Source of the DNA: 188UL27-1 sp038526275
GTDB lineage: Bacteria; Pseudomonadota; Alphaproteobacteria; Rhodobacterales; Rhodobacteraceae
Direction of reading: 5' to 3'
Assembly: GCA_038526275.1 (NCBI GenBank)
Contig: JBCBGY010000002.1
Span: forward strand, 15,970-79,969
Length of the DNA stretch: 64,000 nt
This document shows positions 41,874-50,747 of the stretch, piece after piece (position 1 is the first letter of the stretch; every line of letters starts with the position of its first letter). The translations under genes were made by a program, and so were the position numbers. The notes beneath the pieces were generated by a model. The model was given only the letters and a program-made list of their open reading frames with translations, searched no databases and was not told the origin of the DNA.

Positions 41874-42131
41874 ATGGCAAAGATCCAAAGCCCCTGCATC
41901 GGCGTTTGCAAATTCAAACGCGAGGGCCATTGCCTTGGCTGTTCGATGACCAAGGACCAGAAGTCGGCGTTCAAGTCTTTGAAGCGAAGCAAGCACCAAG
42001 AAGCATTCGTCGCGATGCTCATGGCTCAGCAAAGACAAATGGGGCGATATACCCATTGGTTGCCTGAATATCTTCGCAAATGCCTGAAGAAGGGCAAAAA
42101 ACCCGCTGATACCGTGCGAAAGGCCGCCTGA
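41874..42131 (+). CDS. DUF1289 family protein
   Basis: An 85-residue cytoplasmic protein with the DUF1289 core: SPCIGVCKFKREGHCLGCSM, four cysteines spaced as C-x3-C-x7-C-x2-C, which may bind a metal or cluster. Its C-terminal half is basic (KKGKKPADTVRKAA). Family function is unknown; members are often found near Fe-S or iron genes, and here it follows an iron receptor. It lies 22 nt after the terminator-like hairpin. Confidence 0.85.
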   Translation: MAKIQSPCIGVCKFKREGHCLGCSMTKDQKSAFKSLKRSKHQEAFVAMLMAQQRQMGRYTHWLPEYLRKCLKKGKKPADTVRKAA

Positions 42132-42206
42132 AGGAAAATCGGGTTCCCCAACCAGCTTTTGCAGTTCGGGCTTTGCGCATGCGCGTAATCGCTGTATTTT
42201 GCTTAT

Positions 42207-43226
42207 ATGAAGCCGCCCGAGCAGAGACAAAGCATCTACGACCCAGAGGAACCATCAGATGATGACGACCTTTGGTTCATGCCGGGGCCGTTGGCGGAAG
42301 ATACCGGCCTTTTGCCGCCCTTGCCTCGGGCGGGTCCATCGGAGAGCGACCAGATCGGCGATTGGGTTCGCGCCGAGGCTGCGAACGCCGCGCGTTTGGC
42401 CCGCGTGGCCGCGCGGTTGGGGGCGCTGGACGATCGGTTGTTGCGCGGGCCAGAGGGCTGGCGCCATCGATTGGCGCTGGTCGAGGCCTCCGCCCTCAGT
42501 TGGTTCGCCGGAGGCAGGGTAACCGAAGATCGCCTGGGACTGTGGATCGCTTTGCGCACAGGCTCGGTCCAGGAAGACCCCGTAGCTTTGCAGCGCGCTG
42601 GCTGGGCCATGCGGCGCTTGTCGGGTGGGCCGGGTTTGGATGGTGGCGTGGCGGCGTTTCTTGGACGGACGTCAGGTACCGACGACCGCTTTGCCGACTG
42701 GGATAACCTCATATCCCAAGCGATGACACTGCATCCGATTACCCGAGCAGCCTTCGCTTTCCATCTGTGGCATCTGGCGAGCGAAGGGATTGGCGCAGAC
42801 CCTTTAGAAGCCGCGATCATTGCGTGCCGCATGGCACTGGCAGAAGGGCAGGGCGGCGCCCTCTTCGCGCCAATCGCCATGGGTGGCACGGCTGGCTTGC
42901 GCGCTCAAGGAGCGCCCGAAACCCGGATCCCGATTTGGCTCGACGCGATGGAACGATCGCTTTTGACGGCGATGCGATTGCTGGATCAGATCGAGGAATG
43001 GCAGGTCCGCGCCGAGACGGCCACGACGGATCTATCGGGTCGCACTCCCGGTATGTTGATCGAAACACTACGTGATTGGCCCTATATTTCGGCCCCCATG
43101 GCAGACAGTCTGACCGGGGCCAGCCGCGCCGCGGTCCAGCGCAATTTCCTGGAACTGGAACGCCGGGGCCTCGCAAGCGAGGTCACCGGCCATGGCCGTT
43201 TTCGGATCTGGCGGGCCTCATTGTAA
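42207..43226 (+). CDS. DUF1612/HTH domain protein (RHE_PE00001 type)
   Basis: A 339-residue soluble protein matching the plasmid-borne RHE_PE00001-type family: a DUF1612 region (ALSWFAGGRVTEDRLGLWIA and following helices) and a C-terminal helix-turn-helix (YISAPMADSLTGASRAAVQRNFLELERRGL, residues about 290-330) that resembles the DNA-binding part of Fic-associated and winged-helix proteins. Family function unknown; it is common on plasmids of rhizobia and roseobacters. No good ribosome-binding site precedes ATG 42207. A perfect GCGCATGCGC palindrome lies at 42175-42184, and the transcript could be leaderless. Confidence 0.75.
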   Translation: MKPPEQRQSIYDPEEPSDDDDLWFMPGPLAEDTGLLPPLPRAGPSESDQIGDWVRAEAANAARLARVAARLGALDDRLLRGPEGWRHRLALVEASALSWFAGGRVTEDRLGLWIALRTGSVQEDPVALQRAGWAMRRLSGGPGLDGGVAAFLGRTSGTDDRFADWDNLISQAMTLHPITRAAFAFHLWHLASEGIGADPLEAAIIACRMALAEGQGGALFAPIAMGGTAGLRAQGAPETRIPIWLDAMERSLLTAMRLLDQIEEWQVRAETATTDLSGRTPGMLIETLRDWPYISAPMADSLTGASRAAVQRNFLELERRGLASEVTGHGRFRIWRASL

Positions 43227-43255
43227 CCCGGTCCCTCAATTCGCACCAAAAATTT

Positions 43256-43359
43256 CCTTTCTTATTGGCCAAAATACTTCCGCCGGAGGCGCCGCGCGGC
43301 ACGCGCGGCCGGGCCCAACGTTTGGCAAGGCCGGAAGGCCGCGGTCAAAGGGCGGGAGA
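43256..43359 (+). repeat. Dispersed 104-bp intergenic repeat, copy 1
   Basis: Starts CCTTTCTTATTGGCCAAAAT, contains CCGCCGGAGGCG and CCGCGCG...CGCGCGG self-complementary stretches, and ends GGCGGGAGA. Copy 2 (49843-49946) is the same length and almost identical over its first 65 bases, then diverges while keeping paired GGCC elements. This copy lies between convergent genes (stops at 43226 and 43369), so it probably forms the transcript ends of both. Confidence 0.85.
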
Positions 43360-43368
43360 GCCTCCCCG

Positions 43369-44025
43369 TCACTCCGCGGCAGGTTTGAGCCGGGACAGAA
43401 GATGGTGAAACTTTTCGCCCTGAACCGCAACATGGTTCCGGATGGTCTGGGAAGCTCTGTCGGCGTCGCCCTTTTCCAAAGCGGCGACAATCGCCAAATG
43501 TTCGTCCAAAGATTGGCGCAGTCGACCGCGCAATTGCAACTGTACTCGCCGAAAGGGCTGCAGGCGACGCTGCAATTTGAGACATTCCTGTTCCAGAAAT
43601 CCATTGCCCGATTGCTGGTAAATCAGTGCGTGAAAAAATTCGTTCTCCCGATAGTAGGCATCGGTGTCACCTTCGGTTGCGGAAACGGCGCATCGCTCAT
43701 TGATCACACGTAGATCCAAGAGCGCGGTGTTCGATATCCGCAAGGCCGCAAACCGAACGCACGCCGCCTCCAACTCCGCCATAACCTCAAACATTTCGAT
43801 CAGTTGGACAGGGCTCGGATGACGAACAAATACGCCTCGGCGCGGAAGTTGTTCCACAAGACCGGAATTCGCCAACCGCAGTAGCGCTTCTCGGATCGGA
43901 GTGCGCGAGACGTTGAACCGCTCCGCAAGCTGGACCTCGTCCAGGCGCTGACCATCGACAAAGCTGCCGTCGAAAATCAGGCCTTCCACCTCGTCCGCAA
44001 TAATATCGGCGCGCTTACGTCCCAT
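43369..44025 (-). CDS. matR: GntR-family regulator, FCD subfamily, MatR-like
   Basis: Regulator of the divergent malonate operon. The 218-residue protein has an N-terminal winged helix (DGQRLDEVQLAERFNVSRTPIREALLRL, residues about 22-60, then GLVEQLPRRGVFVR) and an FCD ligand domain with metal- or ligand-binding residues (ENEFFHALIYQQSGN; DEHLAIVAALEKGDADRA). Size and position match MatR of rhizobial malonate operons. The 133-bp divergent region contains a perfect TTGTATACAA palindrome, the site type expected for FCD regulators of this sort. Malonate or malonyl-CoA as effector is inferred from the operon. Confidence 0.85.
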   Translation of the reverse strand: MGRKRADIIADEVEGLIFDGSFVDGQRLDEVQLAERFNVSRTPIREALLRLANSGLVEQLPRRGVFVRHPSPVQLIEMFEVMAELEAACVRFAALRISNTALLDLRVINERCAVSATEGDTDAYYRENEFFHALIYQQSGNGFLEQECLKLQRRLQPFRRVQLQLRGRLRQSLDEHLAIVAALEKGDADRASQTIRNHVAVQGEKFHHLLSRLKPAAE

Positions 44026-44071
44026 GGGTCAATCATAATCCGGTTGGCTTTTGCACGCAATACACTCAGCC

Positions 44072-44081
44072 TTGTATACAA
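44072..44081. promoter_or_regulatory. Operator candidate for the MatR-like regulator
   Basis: TTGTATACAA is a perfect palindrome lying between the regulator start (44025) and the TRAP receptor start (44159). It resembles the TTGTA/TACA-type operator I recall for MatR of Rhizobium leguminosarum. Single central location suits control of both directions. Confidence 0.65.
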
Positions 44082-44158
44082 AAATCTTGCGCTCGATCAA
44101 AAGACTGATATCAAAGGAGACATCTCGGGCTCGATGCCGAGAATTAGGGAGGAGTCAC

Positions 44159-45145
44159 ATGAAATTTTCACTCACGGGAGCTGTCGCAGCCGCTGCGCTG
44201 ATCGCCGGCACCATCGCCGCCGGCGCCACGGAACTGCGCCTGTCGCACCAGTGGTCTACATCCGACGTGCGCCACAAGGTGGCGGAGATGGTTGCAAACG
44301 AGGTCGCCGCCGCGAATGTCGATCTGGAACTCAAGATCTTCCCGTCACAGTCGCTGTTCAAGGCGCGGGAACAGTATAAGCCGCTGTCGCGGGGACAACT
44401 CGACATGACGGTGTTCCCTCTCAGCTATGCAGGGGGTCAGCAACCGGCCTTTAACCTGACCCTGATGCCGGGCCTGGTCAAAAACCATGACCATGCAGCA
44501 CGCCTGAACGAAAGCGACTTCATGGGCAAGATCGAAGAGATCATGGCCGAAGATGATGTGATGGTTCTGGTCCACGGCTATCTGGCCGGTGGTTTTGTGG
44601 GCAAGGAAAAATGCATCACTGGGCCGGACGATGTGAAAGGGTTACAGACCCGCGCCGCAGGCAAAGCATTTGAACAGATGCTTGCGGGCGCTGGGGCTTC
44701 GATCGCCTCTATGGCCTCGTCCGAGATCTACACGGCCATGCAGACCGGCGTTCTGAACGCGGCGAACACATCTTCGTCGTCTTTCGTCAGCTACCGGATC
44801 TATGAACAAGTGTCCTGCTACACGCCTGCGTCGGATTTTGCGCTGTGGTTCATGTACCAGCCGCTTTTGATGAACAAATCCACGTTCGACGGTTTGACGG
44901 CAGAACAGCAGGAAGCGCTGATGGCGGGTGCCGCCAAGGCCGAAGCCTTCTACCTGGAAGAGGCCAAGAAGCAAGACGCGGCCTCGGCAGAAGTCTTTGC
45001 GGAAAACGGTGTTGAGATTGCCAGCATGACCCAGGAGGAATTCAATTCCTGGCGCGCCCTGGCCCAGGAGACATCTTACAAGGCCTTCATCGACGATACG
45101 CCAGGCGGGCAAGAACTGCTCGATTTGGCACTGTCGGTAGAATGA
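44159..45145 (+). CDS. TRAP transporter substrate-binding protein (DctP), probably malonate
   Basis: Periplasmic receptor of a TRAP transporter. The 328-residue protein has a Sec signal (MKFSLTGAVAAAALIAGTIA, cut near AGA-TEL), then LRLSHQWSTSDVRHKVAEMV and the DctP core with the ligand arginine region (GLQTRAAGKAFEQMLAG) and SSEIYTAMQTGVLNAANT. I choose ATG 44159 with AGGGAGGAG upstream rather than the open-frame start at 44051, which precedes the operator. It is the first gene of an operon with malonyl-CoA decarboxylase and malonyl-CoA synthetase, hence the malonate call. Confidence 0.9.
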   Translation: MKFSLTGAVAAAALIAGTIAAGATELRLSHQWSTSDVRHKVAEMVANEVAAANVDLELKIFPSQSLFKAREQYKPLSRGQLDMTVFPLSYAGGQQPAFNLTLMPGLVKNHDHAARLNESDFMGKIEEIMAEDDVMVLVHGYLAGGFVGKEKCITGPDDVKGLQTRAAGKAFEQMLAGAGASIASMASSEIYTAMQTGVLNAANTSSSSFVSYRIYEQVSCYTPASDFALWFMYQPLLMNKSTFDGLTAEQQEALMAGAAKAEAFYLEEAKKQDAASAEVFAENGVEIASMTQEEFNSWRALAQETSYKAFIDDTPGGQELLDLALSVE

Positions 45146-45151
45146 TGCGGC

Positions 45152-45178
45152 GTGCGGCGATCTGAACCGTCGCCGCAC
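45152..45178 (+). terminator. Intercistronic stem-loop behind the TRAP receptor gene
   Basis: GTGCGGCG (45152-45159) pairs perfectly with CGCCGCAC (45171-45178) across 11 nt, directly after the receptor stop and before the small permease gene. No T-run follows; probable 3'-stabiliser or attenuator. Confidence 0.55.
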
Positions 45179-45203
45179 CCATCCAGAATGAACGGAGGTC
45201 CCC

Positions 45204-45749
45204 ATGGCGGGCCAAAGCTCGGTCGCAATTGCGCGGACCGGTAACAGTGTCTTTCTTCGTGTCGTCGCGGCGATCTCAACGGTTGCAGGATGGTGTTCCG
45301 CTGCGATGATTGTGGCGGCTGTTGTGATCACCTGTCAAATGATCTTCATCCGCTTTGTCCTGAACGGCTCGACGATCTGGCAAACCGAAGCCGTGGTTTA
45401 CCTGGTGATTGCGGCCACGCTCGTAGGGTTGCCGTATGTCCAGCGCCTGCGTGGCCATGTGAACGTGGATCTGATCCCCATCGCCTTGCCGCCTCAAGCA
45501 CGCTTTGGTCTCGCCGTGCTGACCTTGTCCGTCTCAATCGCCATCGTCGGCCTGATGCTGTTTTACGGATTTGAATATTGGCATTTTGCCTGGGACCGCG
45601 GCTGGCGGTCAGACACCGTGTGGGGCGTCAAACTCTGGATCCCTTACCTGGCGCTCCCCGTAGGCTTTAGCCTGCTCCTGTTGCAGTTGATCGCGGATCT
45701 CTTTGCCATCTGCATCGGTGTCGAAAAACCGTTCGGGGTAGAAGACTGA
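45204..45749 (+). CDS. TRAP transporter small permease (DctQ)
   Basis: Four-helix membrane subunit of the TRAP transporter, 181 residues. Segments are visible at about residues 16-40 (VVAAISTVAGWCSAAMIVAAVVI), 50-75 (WQTEAVVYLVIAATLVGLPY), 95-120 and 145-165. The pattern VYLVIAATLVGLPYVQRLRGHVNVDLI is the typical DctQ family signature. It shares one base with the large permease gene (TGATG), reflecting fixed stoichiometry. Confidence 0.92.
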   Translation: MAGQSSVAIARTGNSVFLRVVAAISTVAGWCSAAMIVAAVVITCQMIFIRFVLNGSTIWQTEAVVYLVIAATLVGLPYVQRLRGHVNVDLIPIALPPQARFGLAVLTLSVSIAIVGLMLFYGFEYWHFAWDRGWRSDTVWGVKLWIPYLALPVGFSLLLLQLIADLFAICIGVEKPFGVED

Positions 45750-47065
45750 TGGACCCGCTTCTGCTCGGTGCCATTGTGGCAATTGTAACAGTTTTGGTCC
45801 TGTTTTCCGGAGTGTCGGTTGCGCTTGGCCTATTAATCGTTTCCGCAGGCTTCCTTCTGGTGTTTGACGGCATGCGCTCCTTAGAGCTGATGCCAGAGAT
45901 CCTGTTCGGAAAGCTCGACAATTTCGCGCTGCTGTCGATCCCGATGTTCATCATCATGGGCGCGGTCATCGCCTCAACCAGGGCCGGGGCGGATCTTTAT
46001 GAAGCGCTGGAACGGTGGCTCACCCGGGTCCCGGGCGGTTTGGTCGTATCCAACCTGGGCGCCTGTGCCCTCTTCGCCGCGATGTCCGGGTCCAGCCCGG
46101 CAACCTGTGCGGCCATCGGCAAGATGGGCATCCCCGAAATGCGCAAGCGCGGCTACCCGGACGGCGTCGCGGCAGGCTCCATCGCTGCGGGCGGCACACT
46201 TGGCATTCTGATCCCGCCGTCCGTCACCATGATCGTCTACGGAATTGCCACCGAAACATCGATCGGGCGTCTTTTCCTGGCAGGTCTGGTGCCGGGCCTG
46301 ATGCTGATGGGGCTCTTCATGGCATGGTCGCTCTACTCCACTTGGCGGTCAGGCAATGCGAGCGTTCTGAGTTCCGGCAGCTACAACTGGCGGGAACGGC
46401 TCGAAATCTTGCCGCGCGTTCTGCCCTTCATTCTGATCATCATCGGTGTGCTTTATGCCATGTATGGCGGCATCGCGACGCCATCTGAAACGGCCGCTGT
46501 TGGGGCATTAATGTGCCTGCTGATCGCGATGATCATCTACAAGCTCTGGAACCCCAGCGATCTTTGGGCTGTCCTGCGCGAAAGCACCAAGGAAAGCGTG
46601 ATGATCCTGTTCATCATCGCCGCTGCGGGTGTGTTTGGTTACATGCTGTCTTCGCTCTATATCACGCAATCGGTCGCCGGGTGGATTGGTGAGCTAGAGG
46701 TGAACCGCTGGGTTCTGATGCTCGCCATCAATATCTTCTTGCTCATCGCAGGCTTCTTTCTGCCCCCGGTGGCCGTGATCCTGATGGCCGCTCCGATTCT
46801 GCTGCCAATCATTACCACTGCCGGGTTTGACCCAATCTGGTTTGCTGTGGTGCTGACCATCAACATGGAGATCGGGCTGATTTCCCCACCTGTCGGGCTC
46901 AATCTTTATGTAATCAACGGCATTGCCCCCGATATATCGCTGAAAACGATCCTGCGAGGCTCTTTGCCTTTCGTCGCCTGCATGGTGATTGCGATCATTA
47001 TTCTATGCATTTTCCCCGGCATCGCCACCTGGCTGCCCAACCTGGTTATGGGACCCACCTTATGA
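45749..47065 (+). CDS. TRAP transporter large permease (DctM)
   Basis: Sodium-coupled membrane subunit of the TRAP transporter, 438 residues with about twelve hydrophobic segments. Characteristic motifs are FALLSIPMFIIMGAVIASTRAG near the N-terminus, FAAMSGSSPATCAAIGKMGIPEMRKRGY, AGGTLGILIPPSVTMIVYGIATETSIG and the late EIGLISPPVGLNLYVINGIA, all typical of DctM. The malonyl-CoA decarboxylase gene starts within its last codon (ATGA), so transporter and enzyme are translated together. Confidence 0.95.
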   Translation: MDPLLLGAIVAIVTVLVLFSGVSVALGLLIVSAGFLLVFDGMRSLELMPEILFGKLDNFALLSIPMFIIMGAVIASTRAGADLYEALERWLTRVPGGLVVSNLGACALFAAMSGSSPATCAAIGKMGIPEMRKRGYPDGVAAGSIAAGGTLGILIPPSVTMIVYGIATETSIGRLFLAGLVPGLMLMGLFMAWSLYSTWRSGNASVLSSGSYNWRERLEILPRVLPFILIIIGVLYAMYGGIATPSETAAVGALMCLLIAMIIYKLWNPSDLWAVLRESTKESVMILFIIAAAGVFGYMLSSLYITQSVAGWIGELEVNRWVLMLAINIFLLIAGFFLPPVAVILMAAPILLPIITTAGFDPIWFAVVLTINMEIGLISPPVGLNLYVINGIAPDISLKTILRGSLPFVACMVIAIIILCIFPGIATWLPNLVMGPTL

Positions 47066-48318
47066 CTATGCTCGCTGACCTGCTGTCGACCGTGTTCGAA
47101 CGACGATTTCTGCAAAGAATGGCAGTCGATGACGATTCTCGCCCGATTGAAGACCTGTCTCGTGCTTTGGTCAGTGCGACCGGAGAGGTTTCGGGCCGTG
47201 CCGCCGGGCGCAAAATCCTCGACCGGTACGAGGCGCTGGATGACGAGCATAAGCTGGCCTTCTTCCTGGATCTGGCGCGCGAAATGAACATAGACCCCGA
47301 GGCCGTGCGCGATGCCTTGGATGCCTACGAGGCCGATCCGAGCAAAAGCACCTATCGCACCTTCATGAATGCCGCCGAACCAGCCCGGCAGGAGCTGATC
47401 CGGCGGCTGAACCAGGTGCCCGGCGCCACCAACCGGCTGGTCAATATGCGCGCGGACCTTTTGCGGATGACGGAAGGGGACCCCCAACTCGCAGCACTCG
47501 ACATGGATTTCCGCCACCTTTTTGCGTCTTGGTTCAATCGCGGCTTTCTGGTTCTGCGTCCTATCAACTGGGAAAGCCCCGCCCATATTCTGGAAAAAAT
47601 CATCGCCTATGAAGCGGTTCACGCCATCGATTCCTGGGAAGATCTGCGGCGTCGGGTCGAACCGGCTGACAGGCGGTGCTTTGCCTTTTTTCACCCCGCC
47701 ATGGCGGATGAGCCGCTGATCTTCGTCGAGGTTGCGCTGACCAAGGGGGTCCCGGGTTCTGTGCAAAGCGTTCTGGCCGAAGACCGCGAACCGCTGGATG
47801 CCGAAACGGCTGACACTGCCGTGTTTTACTCCATCTCGAACTGCCAGGCGGGTTTGGCCAGCATCTCCTTTGGGAATTCGCTGATCAAACAGGTTGCAGC
47901 GGATCTGTCCCTGGAACTGCCTCAGCTTGAAACCTTTGTGACGCTCTCGCCGATCCCGGGTTTTGCTCAGTGGCACAGTGCTGCTGCGTTGGAGCCAACG
48001 ATCAAGGATGAAGACAGCCTCAAAGCCCTGGCCGCGCACTATCTGGTCAATGCCAAGCGCAGCGATGGTCTGCCTTTGGATCCGGTCGCCCGCTTCCACC
48101 TGGGCAATGGCGCGTTGGTCCACAAGGTCCATGTTGGCGCCGATACTTCTGAAAAGGGCATGCGCCAATCGCACGGGACCATGGTGAATTACCTCTACGA
48201 CCTCAAACGCGTGGCCGAGAACCACGAGCAATTTGCAACCTCGGGCCATGTTGTTTTCTCTCCGGAAATCAAAACGCTAAGCACGGCAGCGCAAAGACTG
48301 CTTCAGGAGGCCTCGTGA
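47062..48318 (+). CDS. matA: Malonyl-CoA decarboxylase
   Basis: Decarboxylates malonyl-CoA to acetyl-CoA. The 418 residues comprise an N-terminal helical domain (about 1-150) and a C-terminal acetyltransferase-like catalytic domain, with RPINWESPAHILEKIIAYEAVH, RRCFAFFHPAMADEPLIFVEVAL, VFYSISNCQAGLASISFGN and the conserved LSPIPGFAQW. ATG 47062 overlaps the DctM stop; the 19 codons further up are inside dctM. With the synthetase downstream it completes malonate to acetyl-CoA. A mitochondrial-type enzyme is the closest named relative. Confidence 0.95.
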   Translation: MTMLADLLSTVFERRFLQRMAVDDDSRPIEDLSRALVSATGEVSGRAAGRKILDRYEALDDEHKLAFFLDLAREMNIDPEAVRDALDAYEADPSKSTYRTFMNAAEPARQELIRRLNQVPGATNRLVNMRADLLRMTEGDPQLAALDMDFRHLFASWFNRGFLVLRPINWESPAHILEKIIAYEAVHAIDSWEDLRRRVEPADRRCFAFFHPAMADEPLIFVEVALTKGVPGSVQSVLAEDREPLDAETADTAVFYSISNCQAGLASISFGNSLIKQVAADLSLELPQLETFVTLSPIPGFAQWHSAAALEPTIKDEDSLKALAAHYLVNAKRSDGLPLDPVARFHLGNGALVHKVHVGADTSEKGMRQSHGTMVNYLYDLKRVAENHEQFATSGHVVFSPEIKTLSTAAQRLLQEAS

Positions 48319-49835
48319 TGCCAAATCCGCTCTATGACCACCTGTTCGGCAAACATGCCGGCCAATCGACGCCATTTCTGATTGCTGCTGACGGGTCGGT
48401 TCTGACCCATGATGCTTTCTTGAAACGCACCGCGCAGTTTGCGCATGTCCTGACCGCGCTCGGTCTCGAACCAGGCGACCGCTTGGCCGCGCAGGTACAA
48501 AAGTCTGCCGAGGCGCTGGCACTTTATGCGGCCTGCGTGCAGGCGGGTGTCGTCTTTCTGCCGCTCAACACGGCTTACACCGTCGACGAATTGACCTATT
48601 TTATCGAAAATAGCGGCGCAAAGCTGGTGGTCTGCGACCAGAAAAGTGAAGCGGGTCTCGCGCCGGTCGCATTAGGCCTTGGCGCGCAATTCACTACGCT
48701 GAATGCTGATGGCAGCGGAACACTGACAGAACACGCCGACACTATGTCAGATCAATTCGACACGGTCGAACGCGGGCCAGACGATCTGGCAGCATTTCTC
48801 TACACGTCTGGAACAACGGGCCGTTCAAAAGGCGCAATGCTCAGCCAGCAAAATCTTCTGTCAAACGCGCAAACGCTGGCGGAGCATTGGCATTTCACGG
48901 CGGATGATACGCTGCTTCACGCCCTTCCGATCTTCCACACACACGGCCTGTTTGTGGCCTCCAATGTGACTCTCTTGGCGGGCGGCGCGATGATCTTCCT
49001 GCCAAAGTTCGACATTGACCAGGTGGTCGGCCTTCTCCCAAAGGCAACGGCTTTGATGGGTGTGCCCACCTTTTACACCCGGCTCCTGGACGATGCGCGC
49101 TTCACCAAAGACCTTGTGGCCCATATGCGTCTCTTTGTGTCGGGCAGCGCCCCGCTTTTGGCTGAAACACACACCCAGTTTGAAACCCGCACAGGCCACC
49201 GCATCCTCGAACGCTACGGGATGACGGAAACCAATATGAACACCTCGAACCCCTATGATGGGGAACGGCGGGCCGGAACGGTAGGCTTCCCCTTGCCTGG
49301 CGTCGAACTAAAGATCACTGATCCGTCCAACGGCGCTTCTCTTCCGCAAGGCGAAGTCGGCCAGATCGAAGTCCGCGGCGACAATGTCTTCAAGGGCTAC
49401 TGGCGCATGCCGGAAAAAACGGCTGCTGAACTCCGCGAAGATGGGTTCTTCATAACGGGCGATCTGGGCCTAATCGATGGCGACGGCTATGTCCATATCG
49501 TTGGGCGGAACAAGGATCTGATCATATCTGGGGGCTACAACATCTATCCCAAAGAGATTGAACTGATCCTCGATGAACAGCCCGGGGTTCTGGAAAGCGC
49601 TGTCATTGGCGTGCCCCACGCCGATTTCGGTGAAACCGTGCTGGGGCTGATCGTCCCAAAAACAGGAGCTGAACCCGATCTTGATGCCATTGCCGCAGCC
49701 ACCGCTAAATCATTGGCCCGTTTCAAGCATCCACGTGAGCTGATCCTAGTCAAGGAGCTACCCCGAAACACGATGGGCAAGGTCCAAAAAGCCCTGTTGC
49801 GTGAGGAGTACCGGGACCAGTTCGCGCCAGCCTGA
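48318..49835 (+). CDS. matB: Malonate-CoA ligase (malonyl-CoA synthetase)
   Basis: Activates malonate with ATP and CoA. The 505-residue acyl-adenylate-forming enzyme has the P-loop-like AFLYTSGTTGRSKGAMLS (about residues 157-174), LPIFHTHGLFVASNVTLLAG, GYGMTE-type RYGMTETNMNTSNP, the hinge DLGLIDGDGYVHIVGRNKDLIISGGYN and the C-terminal lysine PRNTMGKVQKALLR. The RYGMTETNMNTSNPY stretch is typical of MatB. I use ATG 48318 (TGATG overlap); GTG 48315 is one codon earlier. It is the last gene of the malonate operon and is followed by repeat copy 2. Confidence 0.95.
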   Translation: MPNPLYDHLFGKHAGQSTPFLIAADGSVLTHDAFLKRTAQFAHVLTALGLEPGDRLAAQVQKSAEALALYAACVQAGVVFLPLNTAYTVDELTYFIENSGAKLVVCDQKSEAGLAPVALGLGAQFTTLNADGSGTLTEHADTMSDQFDTVERGPDDLAAFLYTSGTTGRSKGAMLSQQNLLSNAQTLAEHWHFTADDTLLHALPIFHTHGLFVASNVTLLAGGAMIFLPKFDIDQVVGLLPKATALMGVPTFYTRLLDDARFTKDLVAHMRLFVSGSAPLLAETHTQFETRTGHRILERYGMTETNMNTSNPYDGERRAGTVGFPLPGVELKITDPSNGASLPQGEVGQIEVRGDNVFKGYWRMPEKTAAELREDGFFITGDLGLIDGDGYVHIVGRNKDLIISGGYNIYPKEIELILDEQPGVLESAVIGVPHADFGETVLGLIVPKTGAEPDLDAIAAATAKSLARFKHPRELILVKELPRNTMGKVQKALLREEYRDQFAPA

Positions 49836-49842
49836 ATCCACC

Positions 49843-49946
49843 CCTTTCTTATTGGCCAAAATACTTCCGCCGGAGGCGCCGCGCGGAACGCGCGGCCCGG
49901 CCCAACGCCTGAAAAGGCCGAAAGGCCGTATGAAGGGGGCGGGAGA
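49843..49946 (+). repeat. Dispersed 104-bp intergenic repeat, copy 2
   Basis: Second copy of the element at 43256-43359, in the same orientation and again between convergent genes (stops at 49835 and 49983). The first 65 bases differ at only a few positions; the second half keeps paired GGCCG...CGGCC-like elements. Confidence 0.85.
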
Positions 49947-49982
49947 ACCACCGGGGCAGGCCCCCGTCGGTCCAATCGGGGC

Positions 49983-50747
49983 TTACATCATAATGCAGTC
50001 GCCGCCAGGTGACAGCGGTTCTGCAGATGGGGGCAGGGTCGGGGTGTAGTCAAAACTGGCCACACTGGCGCCTGTGTCAAACGCGATGAACAACTGGTTC
50101 GATCCGGGCCGAATGGCGATCCCTTCCGGATCGATCCCATATTCATAGAGCGACACCGAGGCCAGAAGCTGTCCATCTGCATCAAATTCATAAAGGCTGT
50201 TGGTGCCTTCCCGGTCGTCCACGATCAGCAGATGGCCGCTGCGGGGGTCACGGGCAATGCCTTGCGCCTCGCTCAGGGGCGGATCCAGGGTCATCGTGTC
50301 GATCTGTTTGAGGATTTCGCCATCAGGTGACAGCCAGCTCAGATATTCCGGGTCATCTTCGACCGTGATCAGCGTGCCATCCTCGTCAACGGCAATCCCT
50401 TCCGTATCGGCCCAGTTCGATGAAATGCGGAATGGTTCGCCCAAGGCCTCGCCATCCTTGGTAATACGCTGAAAGGCACCGCCACCATCGCCAACGATCA
50501 GATGATCGCCTTCGATGGAAATCGCTTTGATCCGGCTCAAATCCGACCGGACGCGCTGTAGCTCCAATCCGTCGAGCGTGACCAGAATGGCCTCGGGCCC
50601 CTCATTCGCGATCCAAAGGCCGCAAAAGACCGGATCATAATCCAGACTGGACGGGTAGTTCAGCTCGAACGTCCCGGTCAGCTTCAGTTCGAGTGCGTTG
50701 ACTGGAGCCGCGGCAACGATAGCAAGAGCGCATAAAAGACGATGCAT
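49983..50747 (-). CDS. Secreted beta-propeller-like protein (SdiA-regulated/phytase-like)
   Basis: A 254-residue exported protein. The Sec signal is MHRLLCALAIVAAAPVNALE, with ATG 50747 chosen because AGGAAT precedes it and the signal then starts properly. The body consists of repeating four-strand units: SSLDYDPVFCGLWIANEGPE, IKAISIEGDHLIVGDGGG, DTEGIAVDEDGTLITVEDDP, AQGIARDPRSGHLLIVDDRE and DPEGIAIRPGSNQLFIAFDT. The recurrent (D/E)-x-EGIA-D pattern is that of SdiA-regulated and esterase-like phytase propellers. Enzymatic role uncertain; the last residues DCIMM leave one cysteine near the C-terminus. Confidence 0.75.
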   Translation of the reverse strand: MHRLLCALAIVAAAPVNALELKLTGTFELNYPSSLDYDPVFCGLWIANEGPEAILVTLDGLELQRVRSDLSRIKAISIEGDHLIVGDGGGAFQRITKDGEALGEPFRISSNWADTEGIAVDEDGTLITVEDDPEYLSWLSPDGEILKQIDTMTLDPPLSEAQGIARDPRSGHLLIVDDREGTNSLYEFDADGQLLASVSLYEYGIDPEGIAIRPGSNQLFIAFDTGASVASFDYTPTLPPSAEPLSPGGDCIMM

